Assembly (NCBI RefSeq): GCF_045679555.1
Contig: NC_092089.1
Span: 2,738,152-2,802,151, forward strand
Direction of reading: 5' to 3'
From: Salvelinus alpinus
Taxonomy: Eukaryota; Chordata; Actinopteri; Salmoniformes; Salmonidae
DNA length: 64,000 nt
In this document: piece after piece, positions 50,393 through 59,230 of the stretch
Numbering within the stretch: position 1 is the first letter of the stretch
Layout: each line of letters begins with the position of its first letter
Notes under the pieces: generated by a model
Database searches by the model: none
What the model was told of the DNA's origin: nothing
Seen by the model: the letters and a program-made list of their open reading frames with translations, nothing else
Position numbers and translations under genes: made by a program

Positions 50393-52665
50393 GTGTGTGT
50401 GTGTGTAATGTGTGTGTGTGTGTTTAATTTGACCTTTTTCCTCCTCAGTCACATTTTTATGCTGCCCAGCCTGATTGTTTATCTTTCTGGGTGACAGAAC
50501 CAGAACTTTCAGAAAGGGTACATTTCATTGTAGTAGATGGTGACTGTAGCTAGGTTGGTGACAGATTTTAAATATTGCGGTATGTTTCCACCAAACTGAC
50601 TTGTTGCTGATTTTTGTAGTGCACACAATGTATTTTTTTCCATTTCCCATTATAAAAATCTAAAGTTCACTGTTTCTATCATATTTCCAACTCTACCGAT
50701 AGATTTGTCACAGAAACGGTTGTTATAAATAGTAAATGTGCCAACTCTGGTCTTGGCACATGTGCTCTAGCAGATACAGTGTGGGTAGGCTAGTCTACAT
50801 TATGAGATTTATTATGGATAACAGCGACCAATATTTACATTTTTCAAATGGCAGTCAATCATCAATCACCATGTCACCAGAATAAGACCCTTAATATTTA
50901 TTGGAAAGGAACATCAAGCTCATCACTGTGCACTTTCACTACCCTGTAGTGAAAGTGCACTACCCCCACTACCCATCATCATTTATTTAATCTGTAGCCT
51001 AATAATCAGCATAGTTTCCTGAGTCGTAGTGGAAGGACAACATCATATTATCACGTGACTACAAGTTTACTTTGCAATGATGGTTATTATATCAATATTT
51101 GCACATAAAGCTGTTTCCACCGCCATTTCTCACATAATACATTTTACAGACACAAAAAGATCCCACCATGTCAAACGAACCATTATCTGTTGGCATTTAT
51201 AACATTTCACCGAAAACTCCTGTTTCCATTACAACTGTCGTGATTTTGTTTTATACGGTATGAGCTAACTCGCATAAAAACTGTGGATGGAAACGTGGTT
51301 AATGACATTAAAATTCCAGATTTGTATTGTATCAAAGACGATTACCAAAAGTTTAAAAACAATAGTATACAACAATTAATTGTTTTAATTTTACTAGGCA
51401 AGTCAGTTAAGAACAAATTCTTACAACGACAGCTTACAACAACAGCCTAGAACTGCCTTGTTCAGGGGCAGAACGACAGCTCGGGGATTTGATCTTGCAA
51501 CCTTTTGGTAACTAGTTCAACACACTAACCACTTGTCACGTTCCTGACCTGTTTTCTGTTGTTTTTGTATGTGTTAGTCGGTCAGGGCGTGAGTGTGGGT
51601 GGGCATTCTATGTTATGTGTTTCTATGTTGGTTAATGGGTGACCTGATATGGTTCTCAATTAGAGGCAGGTGGTTTTCATCTCCTCTGATTGAGAACCAT
51701 ATTAAGGTAGGTGGTTTCACATTGTTTGTTGTGGGTGGTTGTCTTCCGTGTCTGTGTCTGTTTGCACCACAAGGGACTATTTCGGTTTGTTCGTTCGGTT
51801 TTTGTGTAGTCTATTTTCCTGTTCGTGCGTTCTTCGTGTTATGTAAGTTCGTTTGTTCAGGTCTGTTGACTCCGTTTATTATTTTGTAAATTCTCAAGTG
51901 TTTTTCGTATTTGTCTTTATTCTTTAATAAATATCATGTCAAATTACTACGCTGCAAATTGGTCCTCCGATCCTTCTCGCCTCTCCTCGTCTGAGGAGGA
52001 CGAAGTAGAAGAGCGTTACACCACTAGGCTACGCTGCCACCCCTTTCACAAGTATCTTATTACAGCAGCTAGTTTGATCCAGGGACATTTGTACATATCT
52101 GTCTAACAAAGCCCTTTGACTGATTTGGTTTGATTATCGAGTTAAACAAAGATGTAGTATACTGAGATGATCTTGCAATCTGGTCTCTCAGGTTCCCTGT
52201 GGCTCTTCCTGTCCAGAACTTAGTGGGCCAATGCTGCCCCCTGCCAGCAGACCAGAGAACTGCATGTGTTCAGATACAGGTGAGTTCGACACTTAATAAT
52301 GCAGGTTGACTCAGACAACCCCATATCTCATATTAACCAGGTTGTCCCAATGGGATAAAATGGACATGATTGGCCATCAAGTGTCTACAGGATCTTAGAC
52401 TGAAAGTTATATTTTAGGTCTAAGCATATAGCAGGCTTTTTAATACTGTTTTCATAACTTCTCTCTTTGACTGTGAACCCAGCTAGTGACGCTGGCAGAG
52501 AGCCGCTGTTCTGCAGAGAAGCCCTCCTCCCCTGCTGTCTTCCAGAAATGCTGCCCTCCCTCCTCCCAGGATGCCCCTAAGTGCCTCTCCGGCCTGCTCA
52601 TGAATGCCATCACCAAGGCATCCAAGTCCCCACGCCTTAGAAAGAGGAAATGCCCCCTCGCCTGA
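32380..52665 (+). CDS. ecm1: Extracellular matrix protein 1 (ecm1), ten coding exons
   Basis: ECM1 is a secreted glycoprotein of skin, vessel and bone matrix that binds matrix components and proteases. Joining ten exons gives 530 residues (human ECM1 is about 540). Exon 1 encodes a 19-20 residue signal peptide. Exons 2-5 encode a Cys-free N-terminus with a repeated D-M-x-Q-R-E motif. Exons 5-10 encode the ECM1 Cys pattern, with double Cys followed 7-10 residues later by another Cys (for example [25 protein letters not shown] and [13 protein letters not shown]), related to albumin-type loops. Exons 5 and 7 contain similar blocks ([19 protein letters not shown] and [19 protein letters not shown]), showing internal duplication. 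All splice sites are GT-AG and phases match (1,1,1,1,0,2,0,2,0). No frameshift or stop is seen, so the gene looks functional. The family call is firm; which fish paralogue it is cannot be told. Confidence 0.92.
33164..33220 (+). CDS. ecm1: ecm1 exon 2
   Basis: 57 bases, phase 1 to 1, acceptor cttccatag and donor gttagt. Encodes [19 protein letters not shown]. The motif DMxQRE recurs in exons 3-5. Confidence 0.85.
33221..33300 (+). repeat. 16-bp short tandem repeat in intron 2
   Basis: Units of gtgtgtgaaatgtagt repeat about four times directly after the exon 2 donor, itself containing gttagtgtgaaatatagt. It is a smaller example of duplication starting at a splice donor. Confidence 0.8.
33338..33406 (+). 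CDS. ecm1: ecm1 exon 3
   Basis: 69 bases, phase 1 to 1, acceptor atgtcttccag. Encodes [19 protein letters not shown] and then EPI. Its donor (CCCATAG/GTGAGTG) is the seed of the tandem array that fills intron 3. If the intron is read through, a stop follows within about 12 codons. Confidence 0.88.
33400..37764 (+). repeat. 4.4-kb minisatellite of splice-donor units in ecm1 intron 3
   Basis: Two related units alternate: 28 bp (ggtgagtgtgttctaactgt then aacccata) and 36 bp (ggtgagtgtgttcttaccat then aactaagtaacccata), with minor variants including a shortened gtgagttttt form. The array starts with the last seven bases of exon 3 and its real donor and ends at 37764, leaving only about 200 bases of ordinary intron before exon 4. 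There are roughly 140 units by length. Each unit carries ATAG/GTGAGT, close to the U1 consensus, so each is a potential 5' splice site. Confidence 0.97.
37970..38038 (+). CDS. ecm1: ecm1 exon 4
   Basis: 69 bases, phase 1 to 1, acceptor cactgtgtag, donor gtgggt. Encodes [20 protein letters not shown] and then KER. Same length and phase as exon 3, with the related GMEQREV motif. Confidence 0.85.
38154..38506 (+). CDS. ecm1: ecm1 exon 5 (first Cys-rich block)
   Basis: 353 bases, phase 1 to 0, acceptor gtgtgttcccag, donor gtgagt. It starts with a fourth copy of the N-terminal motif ([12 protein letters not shown]), followed by a Pro-rich linker and the first Cys-rich block ([42 protein letters not shown]). 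Confidence 0.9.
39004..39209 (+). CDS. ecm1: ecm1 exon 6
   Basis: 206 bases, phase 0 to 2, acceptor cttacag, donor gtaagg. Encodes [20 protein letters not shown], then [13 protein letters not shown], the second half of the first disulfide repeat, and a Pro/Asn-rich linker ending NTCHK. Confidence 0.9.
39283..40700 (-). mobile_element. LTR-like repeat family, copy 3 (antisense)
   Basis: Starts tgtcgtgtctttgac, ends aacgtcatgaca, and is flanked by the 4-bp duplication ctgt (39279-39282 and 40701-40704). It is about 1.42 kb and homologous to copies 1 and 2. The TG...CA ends with a 4-bp duplication fit an LTR inserted by an integrase. It lies 34 bases inside the hAT-type element. Confidence 0.7.
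40705..43106. other. Body of the hAT-type element, internally duplicated
   Basis: No gene. Segments before the minisatellite (about 41000-41075 and 41148-41236) resemble segments after it (about 42249-42335 and 42835-42940), for example cacattgcttcgatttaca/cacattcatctgctttaca and the shared tagtctgatgggtga. The element body is thus partly duplicated around the 44-bp array. Confidence 0.55.
41413..42139 (+). repeat. 44-bp minisatellite, about 16 copies
   Basis: Unit begins agagagcacatagcctacag and ends gggacacggta. The copies are very similar, with a few substitutions (cccctggg/cacatggg, acagacct/acaggtct). It is not CRISPR: there are no unique spacers. Confidence 0.96.
43247..44061 (-). pseudogene. 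Tc1 transposase remnant, deleted and frameshifted
   Basis: The N-terminus (44061-43675) contains [20 protein letters not shown], a helix-turn-helix and [21 protein letters not shown] second frame (43874-43533) continues to [13 protein letters not shown], which has the first catalytic Asp. A third (43561-43247) has the end of the middle region. The segment with the second Asp and the Glu is missing, so this copy is catalytically dead. Confidence 0.82.
44099..45498 (+). mobile_element. Internally deleted L1 with 10-bp target duplication
   Basis: Flanked by aaacaggtgt on both sides (44089-44098 and 45499-45508). It carries the L1 5' UTR, the first 70 or so codons of ORF1, then jumps to the last part of ORF2 and the full 3' UTR, ending in A- and TA-rich sequence. 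About 4 kb or more are missing compared with a full element. Target-site duplication around a 1.4-kb body shows it moved as a deleted unit, or was deleted after insertion without touching the ends. Confidence 0.85.
44224..44736 (+). CDS. In-frame ORF1-ORF2 fusion of deleted L1
   Basis: A continuous 170-residue frame. Residues 1-70 match the ORF1 start at 16432 ([19 protein letters not shown], then a Lys-rich linker and [16 protein letters not shown]). From [11 protein letters not shown] on it matches the ORF2 C-terminus seen at 9068-8586 ([14 protein letters not shown]), ending in a Cys/His-rich region, [18 protein letters not shown], which is a C-x2-C..H-x4-C candidate zinc-binding tail. The parents share the four bases ttaa at the join. 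Whether the protein is made is unknown. There is no catalytic domain. Confidence 0.75.
   Translation: MITFNLDNNTKQILRLETFIDKYYENKQHPNMKESKTGEPISKRKRDSSTDTDNFIFSPPGMVKVETDLLRTKKAVPYKLQNSWEEIFDVPIPWHMVYELIRKTTPDSKLHIFQFKLLYKILATNRMLYIWGIQSSQLCIFCCEEAESLDHLFWYCPYVARFWSQVQDWL
45650..45969 (-). mobile_element. 320-bp deleted Tc1 (family A)
   Basis: Ends cagcaccagtcaaaagtttg and ...ttttgactggtact match the 57633-59230 family, beside TA (45648-45649 and 45970-45971). Only the terminal repeats and about 100 bases of transposase 3' coding remain, giving a MITE-like deletion derivative. It lies in the right arm of the family C Tc1. Confidence 0.85.
46497..49208 (+). mobile_element. hAT transposon with ZBED-type transposase
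   Basis: Flanked by the exact 8-bp duplication gtgtaggc (46489-46496 and 49209-49216). Ends caggtattcccaaactgggg and ...aagtttgggaaccgctg form an imperfect inverted repeat. The length (2.7 kb) and the coding content fit an autonomous hAT that has decayed. Inserted in the right part of the non-autonomous hAT-type element. Confidence 0.92.
47036..48872 (+). pseudogene. hAT transposase (BED zinc finger, ZBED5/SCAND3-like), broken
   Basis: The first frame (47036-47287) holds a BED-type finger: [22 protein letters not shown] has the C-x2-C and H-x4-H pattern. The second (47557-48132) holds the start of the catalytic core ([20 protein letters not shown] with an Asp; [18 protein letters not shown] with the second Asp; [13 protein letters not shown]). 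The third and fourth (48387-48614 and 48672-48872) carry the hAT C-terminal dimerisation region ([20 protein letters not shown]). Stops and frameshifts at about 47290, 48130, 48300 and 48615 make it inactive. Host genes of the ZBED group derive from such elements, but the inverted ends and target duplication show this is a transposon copy. Confidence 0.88.
49586..49871 (+). CDS. ecm1: ecm1 exon 7
   Basis: 286 bases, phase 2 to 0, acceptor tttcctcccag, donor gtaagg. Encodes a basic linker ([15 protein letters not shown]) and then the second block ([39 protein letters not shown]). Similar to the second half of exon 5. Confidence 0.9.
50059..50276 (+). CDS. ecm1: ecm1 exon 8
   Basis: 218 bases, phase 0 to 2, acceptor tcctctcttag, donor gtaagt. 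Encodes [20 protein letters not shown], then [15 protein letters not shown], parallel to exon 6, and ends with [11 protein letters not shown]. Confidence 0.9.
50300..50428 (+). repeat. (TG)n microsatellite in ecm1 intron 8
   Basis: An almost pure TG run of about 90 bases followed by two aatg-interrupted TG runs, starting about 25 bases after the exon 8 donor. It is likely to vary in length between individuals. Confidence 0.97.
51389..52043 (-). mobile_element. tRNA-derived SINE split by a gypsy solo LTR
   Basis: Antisense SINE: tail ttactaggcaagtcagttaa at 51389, body and B box region to 51533, then A box text ccactaggctac at 52021-52043. The two parts rejoin exactly once one copy of the ccact duplication is removed. 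Confidence 0.85.
51534..52020 (+). mobile_element. Ty3/gypsy solo LTR, 487 bp
   Basis: Begins tgtcacgttcctgacc and ends gaagagcgttaca (TG...CA), flanked by the 5-bp duplication ccact (51529-51533 and 52021-52025). Contains an aataaa at about 51925. There is no internal sequence, so it arose by LTR-LTR recombination. Located in ecm1 intron 8. Confidence 0.92.
52192..52279 (+). CDS. ecm1: ecm1 exon 9
   Basis: 88 bases, phase 2 to 0, acceptor ctggtctctcag, donor gtgagt. Encodes [20 protein letters not shown], then QRTACVQIQ, with the CC-x8-C signature. Confidence 0.9.
52483..52665 (+). CDS. ecm1: ecm1 exon 10, C-terminus
   Basis: 183 bases from acceptor ctgtgaacccag to tga. Encodes [20 protein letters not shown], then [15 protein letters not shown], and a basic tail ([12 protein letters not shown]). 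The basic run before the last Cys could be a proprotein cleavage site, but that is only suggested by the RKRK text. Confidence 0.9.
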   Translation, partial: LVTLAESRCSAEKPSSPAVFQKCCPPSSQDAPKCLSGLLMNAITKASKSPRLRKRKCPLA

Positions 52666-53900
52666 TTTTTGTTTATGTTGATGACTTTTCACGTTTCACT
52701 CTGATAGCAGTGGGCCAATCTGAATTGGCGGTCAGGGGATTTGTGCAGTAGTCACTACATGACCATGATAGAATTGGCTAATACAGAAGAACTGTTGAGC
52801 AAGTGCATGATTTAGTCAAACAGGAGTTAGGGTGTGGGTAAGAGTAAGCAGAATTTATAGTTAGAAAGTGCCATTTATTCCATATTGTCTAGCATGGCCA
52901 GATGACAACCAATTAATGTATGGTATCCGAGTGCACATAATATTTCAGTATTACTGTCAGTGTCTGTCATTAAGAGGGTGTTATAATGATTGAACACCTG
53001 GAGAGCTGATATATATGCTTTACTTATTTTTATACTCATGTTTCAGATTTGTTAGTTGTATTTTTCTTATAGCTACAGAACTGCTAGTCCAGTTCTCCTG
53101 TTCTAACATTTGAAATAAATTTTTATATTTTCAAAATGTTTCCTGTGCCATGTCTTAATCATTTTGGAGTGAAGCACTGCCAGTTATTGTAAATTGTCAT
53201 TATCTGTCACATGAACAACATTGAAATGATTATTTTAATAAACTGAAATGTTGATGGAAGTGGACCTTATGTTATAGTGACTGTGTGACTGACATTTATC
53301 CACTAAGTTAGTGTAGTAGAACTTGCATTAATAGAGACAGACAGGGTCCTCACTAGCTGTCACAGCCACGGAGTTTAGCCCAAAGCCTGGCAGATGGCGA
53401 TATTGAGTCATTTCATCTTTTCGTCCAAAGGCATTGTATGAAGCCGGTTATATACACTTGTAGCCCCGGTGGACCGGTTCTTACATGAAACATTCTCCAT
53501 TCAGGCTGCAAAGGCATCGATTTCCTCCGTAATTGGATTTAGTGGCGAGAAGGCAGAAAAAAACTGGGAAAATATGTGCTTTCTTTATGAAACACTATTT
53601 TCCCACCACCATGCTAGAGTGGCTAAGAATGTTAGTCCCAGATGTTGCATATTGTGTTCAGCCAGTCAGGTTGCAGAAGTCTGTATACCCCACCCAGAGC
53701 AGCGTTGGCGGATGTTTCTGGTTTTCAGGGACACAGTATTTTTTAACTAACTTATGTTTCCCCTGAAAAACAGAAGTGGGGACTCCGCTCAGGCTTCTTT
53801 CTATGCCTGCTATGTTAGTTTACCCCTGGCTGAACTGGAAGGGCAACATCAGGGAAGAGCGCGCTTGTATCTTTTGATAAAGAACATCAAGATGAAGATT
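52666..53900. other. ecm1 3' UTR and following gene-free DNA
   Basis: The first 450-600 bases are the probable 3' UTR. The rest, to 53900, shows frames under 100 codons without recognised families. Confidence 0.5.
53114..53119 (+). promoter_or_regulatory. Likely poly(A) signal of ecm1
   Basis: An aataaa 449 bases after the ecm1 stop codon, followed by a T-rich and then tgttt-containing region. A second aataaa lies near 53237. Confidence 0.55.
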
Positions 53901-55340
53901 GTGGAGATTGTGACAGCCGGCTAAATGGCATCCCTTGAGAATGCAAAAACAAGATGTATGTCAGGAGAAGTGCAGTATTATCATAAGGAGATGTATATTT
54001 GGAATACGGAAGAGGAATGGAGGGAAAAGAGAGGCAGAGGAGGTCTAAGAGAGAGAGGAAGGAAGAGGCTGAGCTTGAGTTGGTTAAAAATGGCGGAAAA
54101 AAGGGAGATCATTTGTTAAAGAAGAATTGTAGAAAGTGTAAGCAGATTGAGCTGAAGACAGGAGGAGAAATGGAAGTGAATGAGGTTGAAGTATCGGAGG
54201 TGGTAGGTGTGGTGAAGTTCTCGGAGCCCGAGGGTCAGGATAAAGAGGAGTGTGTAGGAGTGAAGTTTTGGGGAAAACTGGACCCCTGCCTTTTGGCTGA
54301 TCCATTTGTGGTTTCAGGCTGGGTTAAAACAGAGATGGGTGCTGTGGAATCGGTGAGGGTAACCAGAAGTGGTCTTGTGATAATTGTTTGTGTTTCTGCT
54401 GGTCAGAGGGAGAAGGCACTCCACGTTAAACGTATGGGGGCAAGAAATGTGAATTGTTTTGCTCTCAAGAAAATGGCACCCGGTGTTTTTGATGCTCGTC
54501 ATTTGGTGCGACGCAGACAACGCTGCAAGTTTTGAAACAGAAGAGTCATTGTCTGTTCTTTTGAGTTTTGATGTTGAGTCTTTGCCCAACAAAGTGATGT
54601 GAGGATATTTAAGTTATCCTGTACGAGATTTTGTGCCAAATACATTACGTTGTTACAGGTGTCAAGCTTTTGGGCATGTGGCAGCAGTGTGTTGGAGGGA
54701 GGTTCCTAGTTGTGAGAAGTGTGCAGAAGGGCATGAGACAAAGGAATGTGTAGCATTGGGGAAGGTAGGGGTGCCGATGGAATGTGTTAGTTGTAGGGGT
54801 GCCGATGGGGCTGAGGATAAAAAATGTCCAGTGCAAGAGAGGCAGGTTGAGGTTTCCAGGGTTAGAGTAGTGCAGAAGTTGCCATATGCTGAGGCAGTGA
54901 AGAAAGTAGAGTAAGATGGGTCAAGGGGAGGGATCCTGAGAGGAGTGGTGTGAGTTGTAGATCTGTACCAGTACAGAGGGATATGCCAACACGTTTCAGG
55001 AAGATTGGATTTTGGGCATTTATAGCAATGGTTATCAACTGTACTGCAGGGATGGAACCTAAGTCGCAGAAAATTGAGGTTGTGGTGGCAGCTGCAGAGA
55101 GGTATTTGGGTGTGCGGGCTTGACATCAGAAGAATTACAGGATGTGTTAAGGTTGTTGGCCTGAGGTAGGACTAAATAGATTTAAATAGTGGAGTAGGGT
55201 GGTGTTAATTTTTATTCATTTTTTTGTAGTGTTAGATGGTAGGATATTTGTTTATTTATTTTTTCAAGCAAAGTATAAGGGAGTTGTACTCCAGTCTAGT
55301 AGGTGGCGGTAATGCAAGTGTATTGGATGCCAACCGCCGT
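53900..55340 (+). mobile_element. LINE ORF1 region, remnant
   Basis: Holds ORF1 of a jockey-type LINE (next entry) and ends with aggtggcggtaatgcaagtg and ggatgccaaccgccgttaaa, a sequence I associate with the ends of salmonid LINE copies. ORF2 is missing. Confidence 0.6.
53999..54914 (+). pseudogene. LINE ORF1 Gag-like protein with zinc knuckles, broken
   Basis: The first frame (53999-54535) starts with a Lys/Glu-rich region and then a folded segment (FWGKLDPCLLADPFVVSGWV, VRVTRSGLVIIVCVSAGQRE). The second (54633-54914) has CCHC-like knuckles: CYRCQAFGHVAAVC, CEKCAEGHETKEC and CVSCRGADGAEDKKC. This is the nucleic-acid-binding ORF1 of jockey/I-type LINEs. A stop near 54536 and a deletion before it separate the parts. 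Confidence 0.75.
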
Positions 55341-55766
55341 TAAACGTCATCGAAGAAGAGCGCAACATCAGGAACTAGCATTAGCAACTCTATTATGGTG
55401 GTGGAAAATGGTGTTTCATAAAGAAAGTATGCATATTATCTCTGTCCCCCCCCGCCCCCTCGCCATTAAATCGATGCCTTTGCAGCCTGAATTAGAATGT
55501 TCTACCGGTCTAAGGGAGATACACAAAGTCATAAACCAGCCTATTTCTTCAATTTATCTTCTTACATTTTTATTTTAAATCTAACCAGAACCACACTGCT
55601 AACCGTATGTCCAACCATAACCCCAAATTAAGACCAAATAGCACATTTTGGTTTTCATATATTTTTACGATATAGCCAATTTTGACTTTGCCGCTGGCCA
55701 TCTACTAGCTAGTGGATACCCATACCAAAGATTTGTTATATCTGTTCCGATACCGGCCAATCCAAA

Positions 55767-55812
55767 ATGGCTACCGCCGTTCCAGTTGATTCGGGATTGA
55801 CTGCTCCGACAG
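55767..55812 (+). other. Candidate first coding exon of an unknown gene
   Basis: ATG with a strong context (ccaaaATGG) opens MATAVPVDSGLTAPT and reaches a possible donor (ACAG/GTATCT) in phase 1, in an area with more CpG than its surroundings. A phase-compatible mini exon at 59638-59676 (acceptor tcttccatag, 39 bases, DIRTLFWRRALQR, donor gtacct) could follow. No family is recognised, and both may be chance. Confidence 0.2.
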
Positions 55813-57632
55813 GTATCTATAATAACTAATGTAGGTCTCCGTGTCTCCGTGGAGTAGTTTGCACGAAAATGCAATCTAATTAACGTAGCTACAGATTCAG
55901 CACAGCCTGTAGCCGAATATGGTCATTTTGTCTGAATTCAACTGACTCAATTTCTCCTTCTGTCTGAGCTAGCTAACGTTATCACAGTTGCTGTTAGCCA
56001 GTTTGCTAACGTCAACAATCGGATCGGATGGATTGCACTATAGCTAGCCAGGCATCTAACGTTACCAGCTAGCGTTACACGCTTGAAATTGGGTCATGTA
56101 CTTTATGGTGTTTGTAGTAAGGGCTTGGGTTGGGATAGCCGCACACCCGAAAATGTGGTTATTTTCAATCAGATGTAACTTAGCTAGTTAATGTTAGCTC
56201 ACCCTGAATGGGGCAAATTCTCCAACTTCAGCAATGTTAACTACAGTAGTTGGGCTAATTTACTGCCTCTGTTAACTATTTGCCATGCTCGAAACCAGTG
56301 GGCCTTTGTTGATATTTTGTAATATTTGCCGCATATCGTAGTAGGACAAAACACCTGTTAATGGATGTTAGCTGGCTAATTCGCCAGCTAACTAGCCAAC
56401 CCAACAAACTGAGGCCAGCCAGCAATGTTGGCTAGCTAACTAGGTGTGTGTTGAATATTTACTTGTAATGCCAACACAATTGTTTTCGTGGATAGAATGT
56501 GGTGGTCATGTCTATGTTGTTGACACAGTAATGTTGTTCTGTAGCTTTTGGACTCATGACAAAAAAAGGCAGTCACTAATCAATTAGGCTAAGTAACGTT
56601 AGTTTAGGGTGGAATGGATACAGATTTCGCTTCCACGGGAGATAATATTTTTTAAATTTAACTAGCCAAGTCAGTTAAGAACAAATTCTTATTTACAATG
56701 ACAGCCTAGGAACAGTGGGTTTTAACTGCCTTGTTCAGGGGCAGAACGACAGAGTTTTACCTTGTCAGCTCGAGGGATTCGATCTAGCACCCTTTCGGTT
56801 ACTGGCCCAACGCTCCAACCACTAGGCTACCTGATAATAAGCAATAGTCTGATTAATGTAGGCCTATGTGGTTGAAGAAGAGCCTCCTGCTCTGTCATCA
56901 TTCCAGCACATTTACAGAGAACTTCACTGGAAGTCACAGAGAGGAAGAGGAATCACGGGGAGTCCTGACTAGAGCTGGGCGATAAGTACATAAATCCATA
57001 TCGCGTTAAATTGCCTGAATTGATGCGAGAACAATACGTTTATAACATTAATGTTCGCCACAGTTTTAAAAAAATCATCCTTTATACTACTACTGGTTTG
57101 ATGGTTGTAGTTATCAATTGTCCCATTAACAATCGCCCAAATTAGCCAACTTATTTCATTTCAAACTTCACATTTTTCTAGTATAGGCTATGGATCGAAA
57201 TGAACAATATCAGCAAAATGCGTGTGATAAGTGATCAGTGTTGATCATTTTTGGTTTATTTCCCCAGGTCTAGTCCTGACTGATTTGGTTTTTGGTTGTG
57301 GTCACATTATTCACTTGTTCAGAATCAGTTGATATCAGAGGTTATGATGTGAACAGTAACGCTGGGTCAGGACAGGAGAGTCTTCTCCACCTTTCTAAGC
57401 CTGTTATTGTACAGGCTCTTATCAGCTTGACTACGGTGTTTGTTACAGTTGATCTTCCCTTGGTACTGTAGTAGCTAGCCAGTTTGAGTCAGGTCATGAG
57501 AATAGACAGGTCTGTTTTGGTCCCGCAATAACAAGCCTGATTGCTTTATGGGGATCTAAGTCTGACTACAGGACTGCGAACTAGGCCAATGAACACACAC
57601 ATACAAATGATACAGGGTGTTCTCACTATATA
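55813..57632. other. Gene-free stretch with SINE
   Basis: Contains many gctagctaacgtta-like motifs common in salmonid single-copy DNA, a reverse SINE (56647-56834), and a gagctgggcgata-type segment (from about 56967) that resembles ends of short non-autonomous elements but lacks a visible partner end. Confidence 0.4.
56647..56834 (-). mobile_element. tRNA-derived SINE (antisense)
   Basis: Read in reverse: caggtagcctagtggttgga, the B box tcgatc/cccgagct-type region, ctgcccctgaacaaggcag, and tail taactgacttggctagttaa. Same family as at 25048 and 58602. Confidence 0.88.
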
Positions 57633-57793
57633 CAGTACCAGTCAAAAGTTTGGACACATATTCATTGCAGAGTTTTTCTTTATTTTTACTATTTTCAACA
57701 TTGTAGAATAATAGTGAAGACATCAAAACTATGAAATAACACATATGGAATCATGTAGTAACCAATAAAGTGTTAAACAAATCAAAATATATT

Positions 57794-58560
57794 TTATATT
57801 TGAGATTCTTCAAAGTAGCCACCCTTTGCATTGATGACAGCTTTGCACACTCTTGGGGTTCTCTCAACCAGCTTCATGAGGAATGTTTTTTGAAGGAGTT
57901 CCCACAAATGCTGACCGCTTGTTGGCTGCTTTTCCTTCACTCTATGGTCCAACTCATCCCAAACCATCTCCATTGGGTTGAGGTCGGCTGATTTTGGAGG
58001 CCAGGTCATCTGATGCAGCACTCCATCACTGTCCTTGGTCAAATATCCCTTACACAGCCTGGAGGTGTGTTGGGTCATTTTTCTGTTGAAAAACAAATGA
58101 TAGTCCCACTAAGCCAAACCAGATGTGTTGGCGTATATCGCTGCAGAATGCTGTGGTAGCCATTCTGGTTAGGTGTGCCTTGTATTCTAAATAAATCACT
58201 GACAGTGTCACCAGCAAAGCACCATCACCTCTCCCATGCTTCACGGTGGGAACCACATATGCAGAGATCATCCATTCACCTCCTCTGCGTCTCACAAAGA
58301 CATGCCGGTTGGAACCAAACATTTCACATTTGGACTCATCAGACCAAAGGACAGATTTCTACCGGTCTAATGTCCATTGGTTGTTTTTCTTGGCTCAAGC
58401 AAGTCTCTTCTTCTAAAAGGTGTCCTTTTAGTAGTGATTTGTTTGCAGCAATTCGACCATGAAGGCCTGATTCACGCTGAATTCTCCGCTGAACAGTTGA
58501 TGTTGAGATGTCTGTTACTTAAACTCTGTGAAGCATTTATTTGGGCTGCAATTTCTGGGG
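57794..58560 (-). pseudogene. Tc1 transposase remnant
   Basis: The C-terminal part (58096-57794) contains HQMTWPPKSADLNPMEMVWD with the catalytic Glu and ends GGYFEESQI. The piece 58322-58050 has VPTVKHGRGDGALLV and LVGLSFVFQQKNDP, where the usual Asp of QxDNDP is replaced by a Lys/Asn text, so the second catalytic Asp looks lost. N-terminal parts are frame-broken and cut by the SINE. Confidence 0.78.
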
Positions 58561-58601
58561 CTGGTAACTCTAATGAACTTATCCTGAACTTGAACTTATG
58601 C

Positions 58602-58788
58602 TGGGGGCGGCAGGTAGCCTAGTGGTTAGAGCGCTGGGCCAGTAACTGGAAGGTTGCTAGATCGAATCTCCGAGCTGACAAGTAAAAATCTGTCGTCCTG
58701 CCCCTGAACCCACTGTTCTTAGGCCGTCATTGTAAATAAGAATTTGTTCTTAACTGACTTGCCTAGTTAAACAAAGGTAAAATAAAAA
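58602..58788 (+). mobile_element. tRNA-derived SINE within Tc1
   Basis: Begins tgggggcggcaggtagccta (A box region), has ggttgctagatcgaatctcc (B box), and ends gcctagttaaacaaaggtaa followed by aaataaaaa. Tc1 transposase sequence continues on both sides. Confidence 0.9.
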
Positions 58789-59230
58789 TCCTCTGCAGCA
58801 GAGGTAACTCTGGGTCTACCTTTCCTGTGGTGGTCCTCATGAGAGCCAGTTTCATCATAGTGCTTGATGGTTTTTGTGACTGCACTTGAATAAACTGATT
58901 TGGCTCAAATGCATTAAGAAGGAAAGAAATTCCACAAATTAACTTTTAACAAAGCACACCTGTTAATTGATTTGCATTCCAGGTGACTACCTCATGAAGC
59001 TGGTTGAAAGAATGCCAATAGTGCCAAAGCTGTCATCAAGGCAAAGGTGGCTACTTTGAAGAATCTGAAATATATGAAATATTTTCATTTGTTTAGCTTT
59101 TTTGGTTACTACATGATTCCATATGTGTTATATCATAGTTTTGATGTCTTCGCTATTATTCTACAATGTCGAAAAAAGTAAAAATAAAAACCCTGGAATG
59201 AGTAGTTGTCCATACTTTTGACTGGTACTG

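Larger units (their letters stand above)
57633..59230 (-). mobile_element. Tc1 transposon (family A) with SINE inside
   Basis: Left end cagtaccagtcaaaagtttg and right end ...ttttgactggtactg are flanked by TA (57631-57632 and 59231-59232). The transposase is on the minus strand. A SINE (58602-58788) interrupts its N-terminal half. Confidence 0.92.

Noticed and set aside
50063-50494. 143-codon frame ending in a Cys-Val repeat
   Set aside because: It is a wrong-frame reading of ecm1 exon 8 that runs into the (TG)n microsatellite.
53469-53750. 93-codon frame after ecm1
   Set aside because: No recognised family, no splice sites and an overlapping open frame in another phase; kept only as gene-free DNA.
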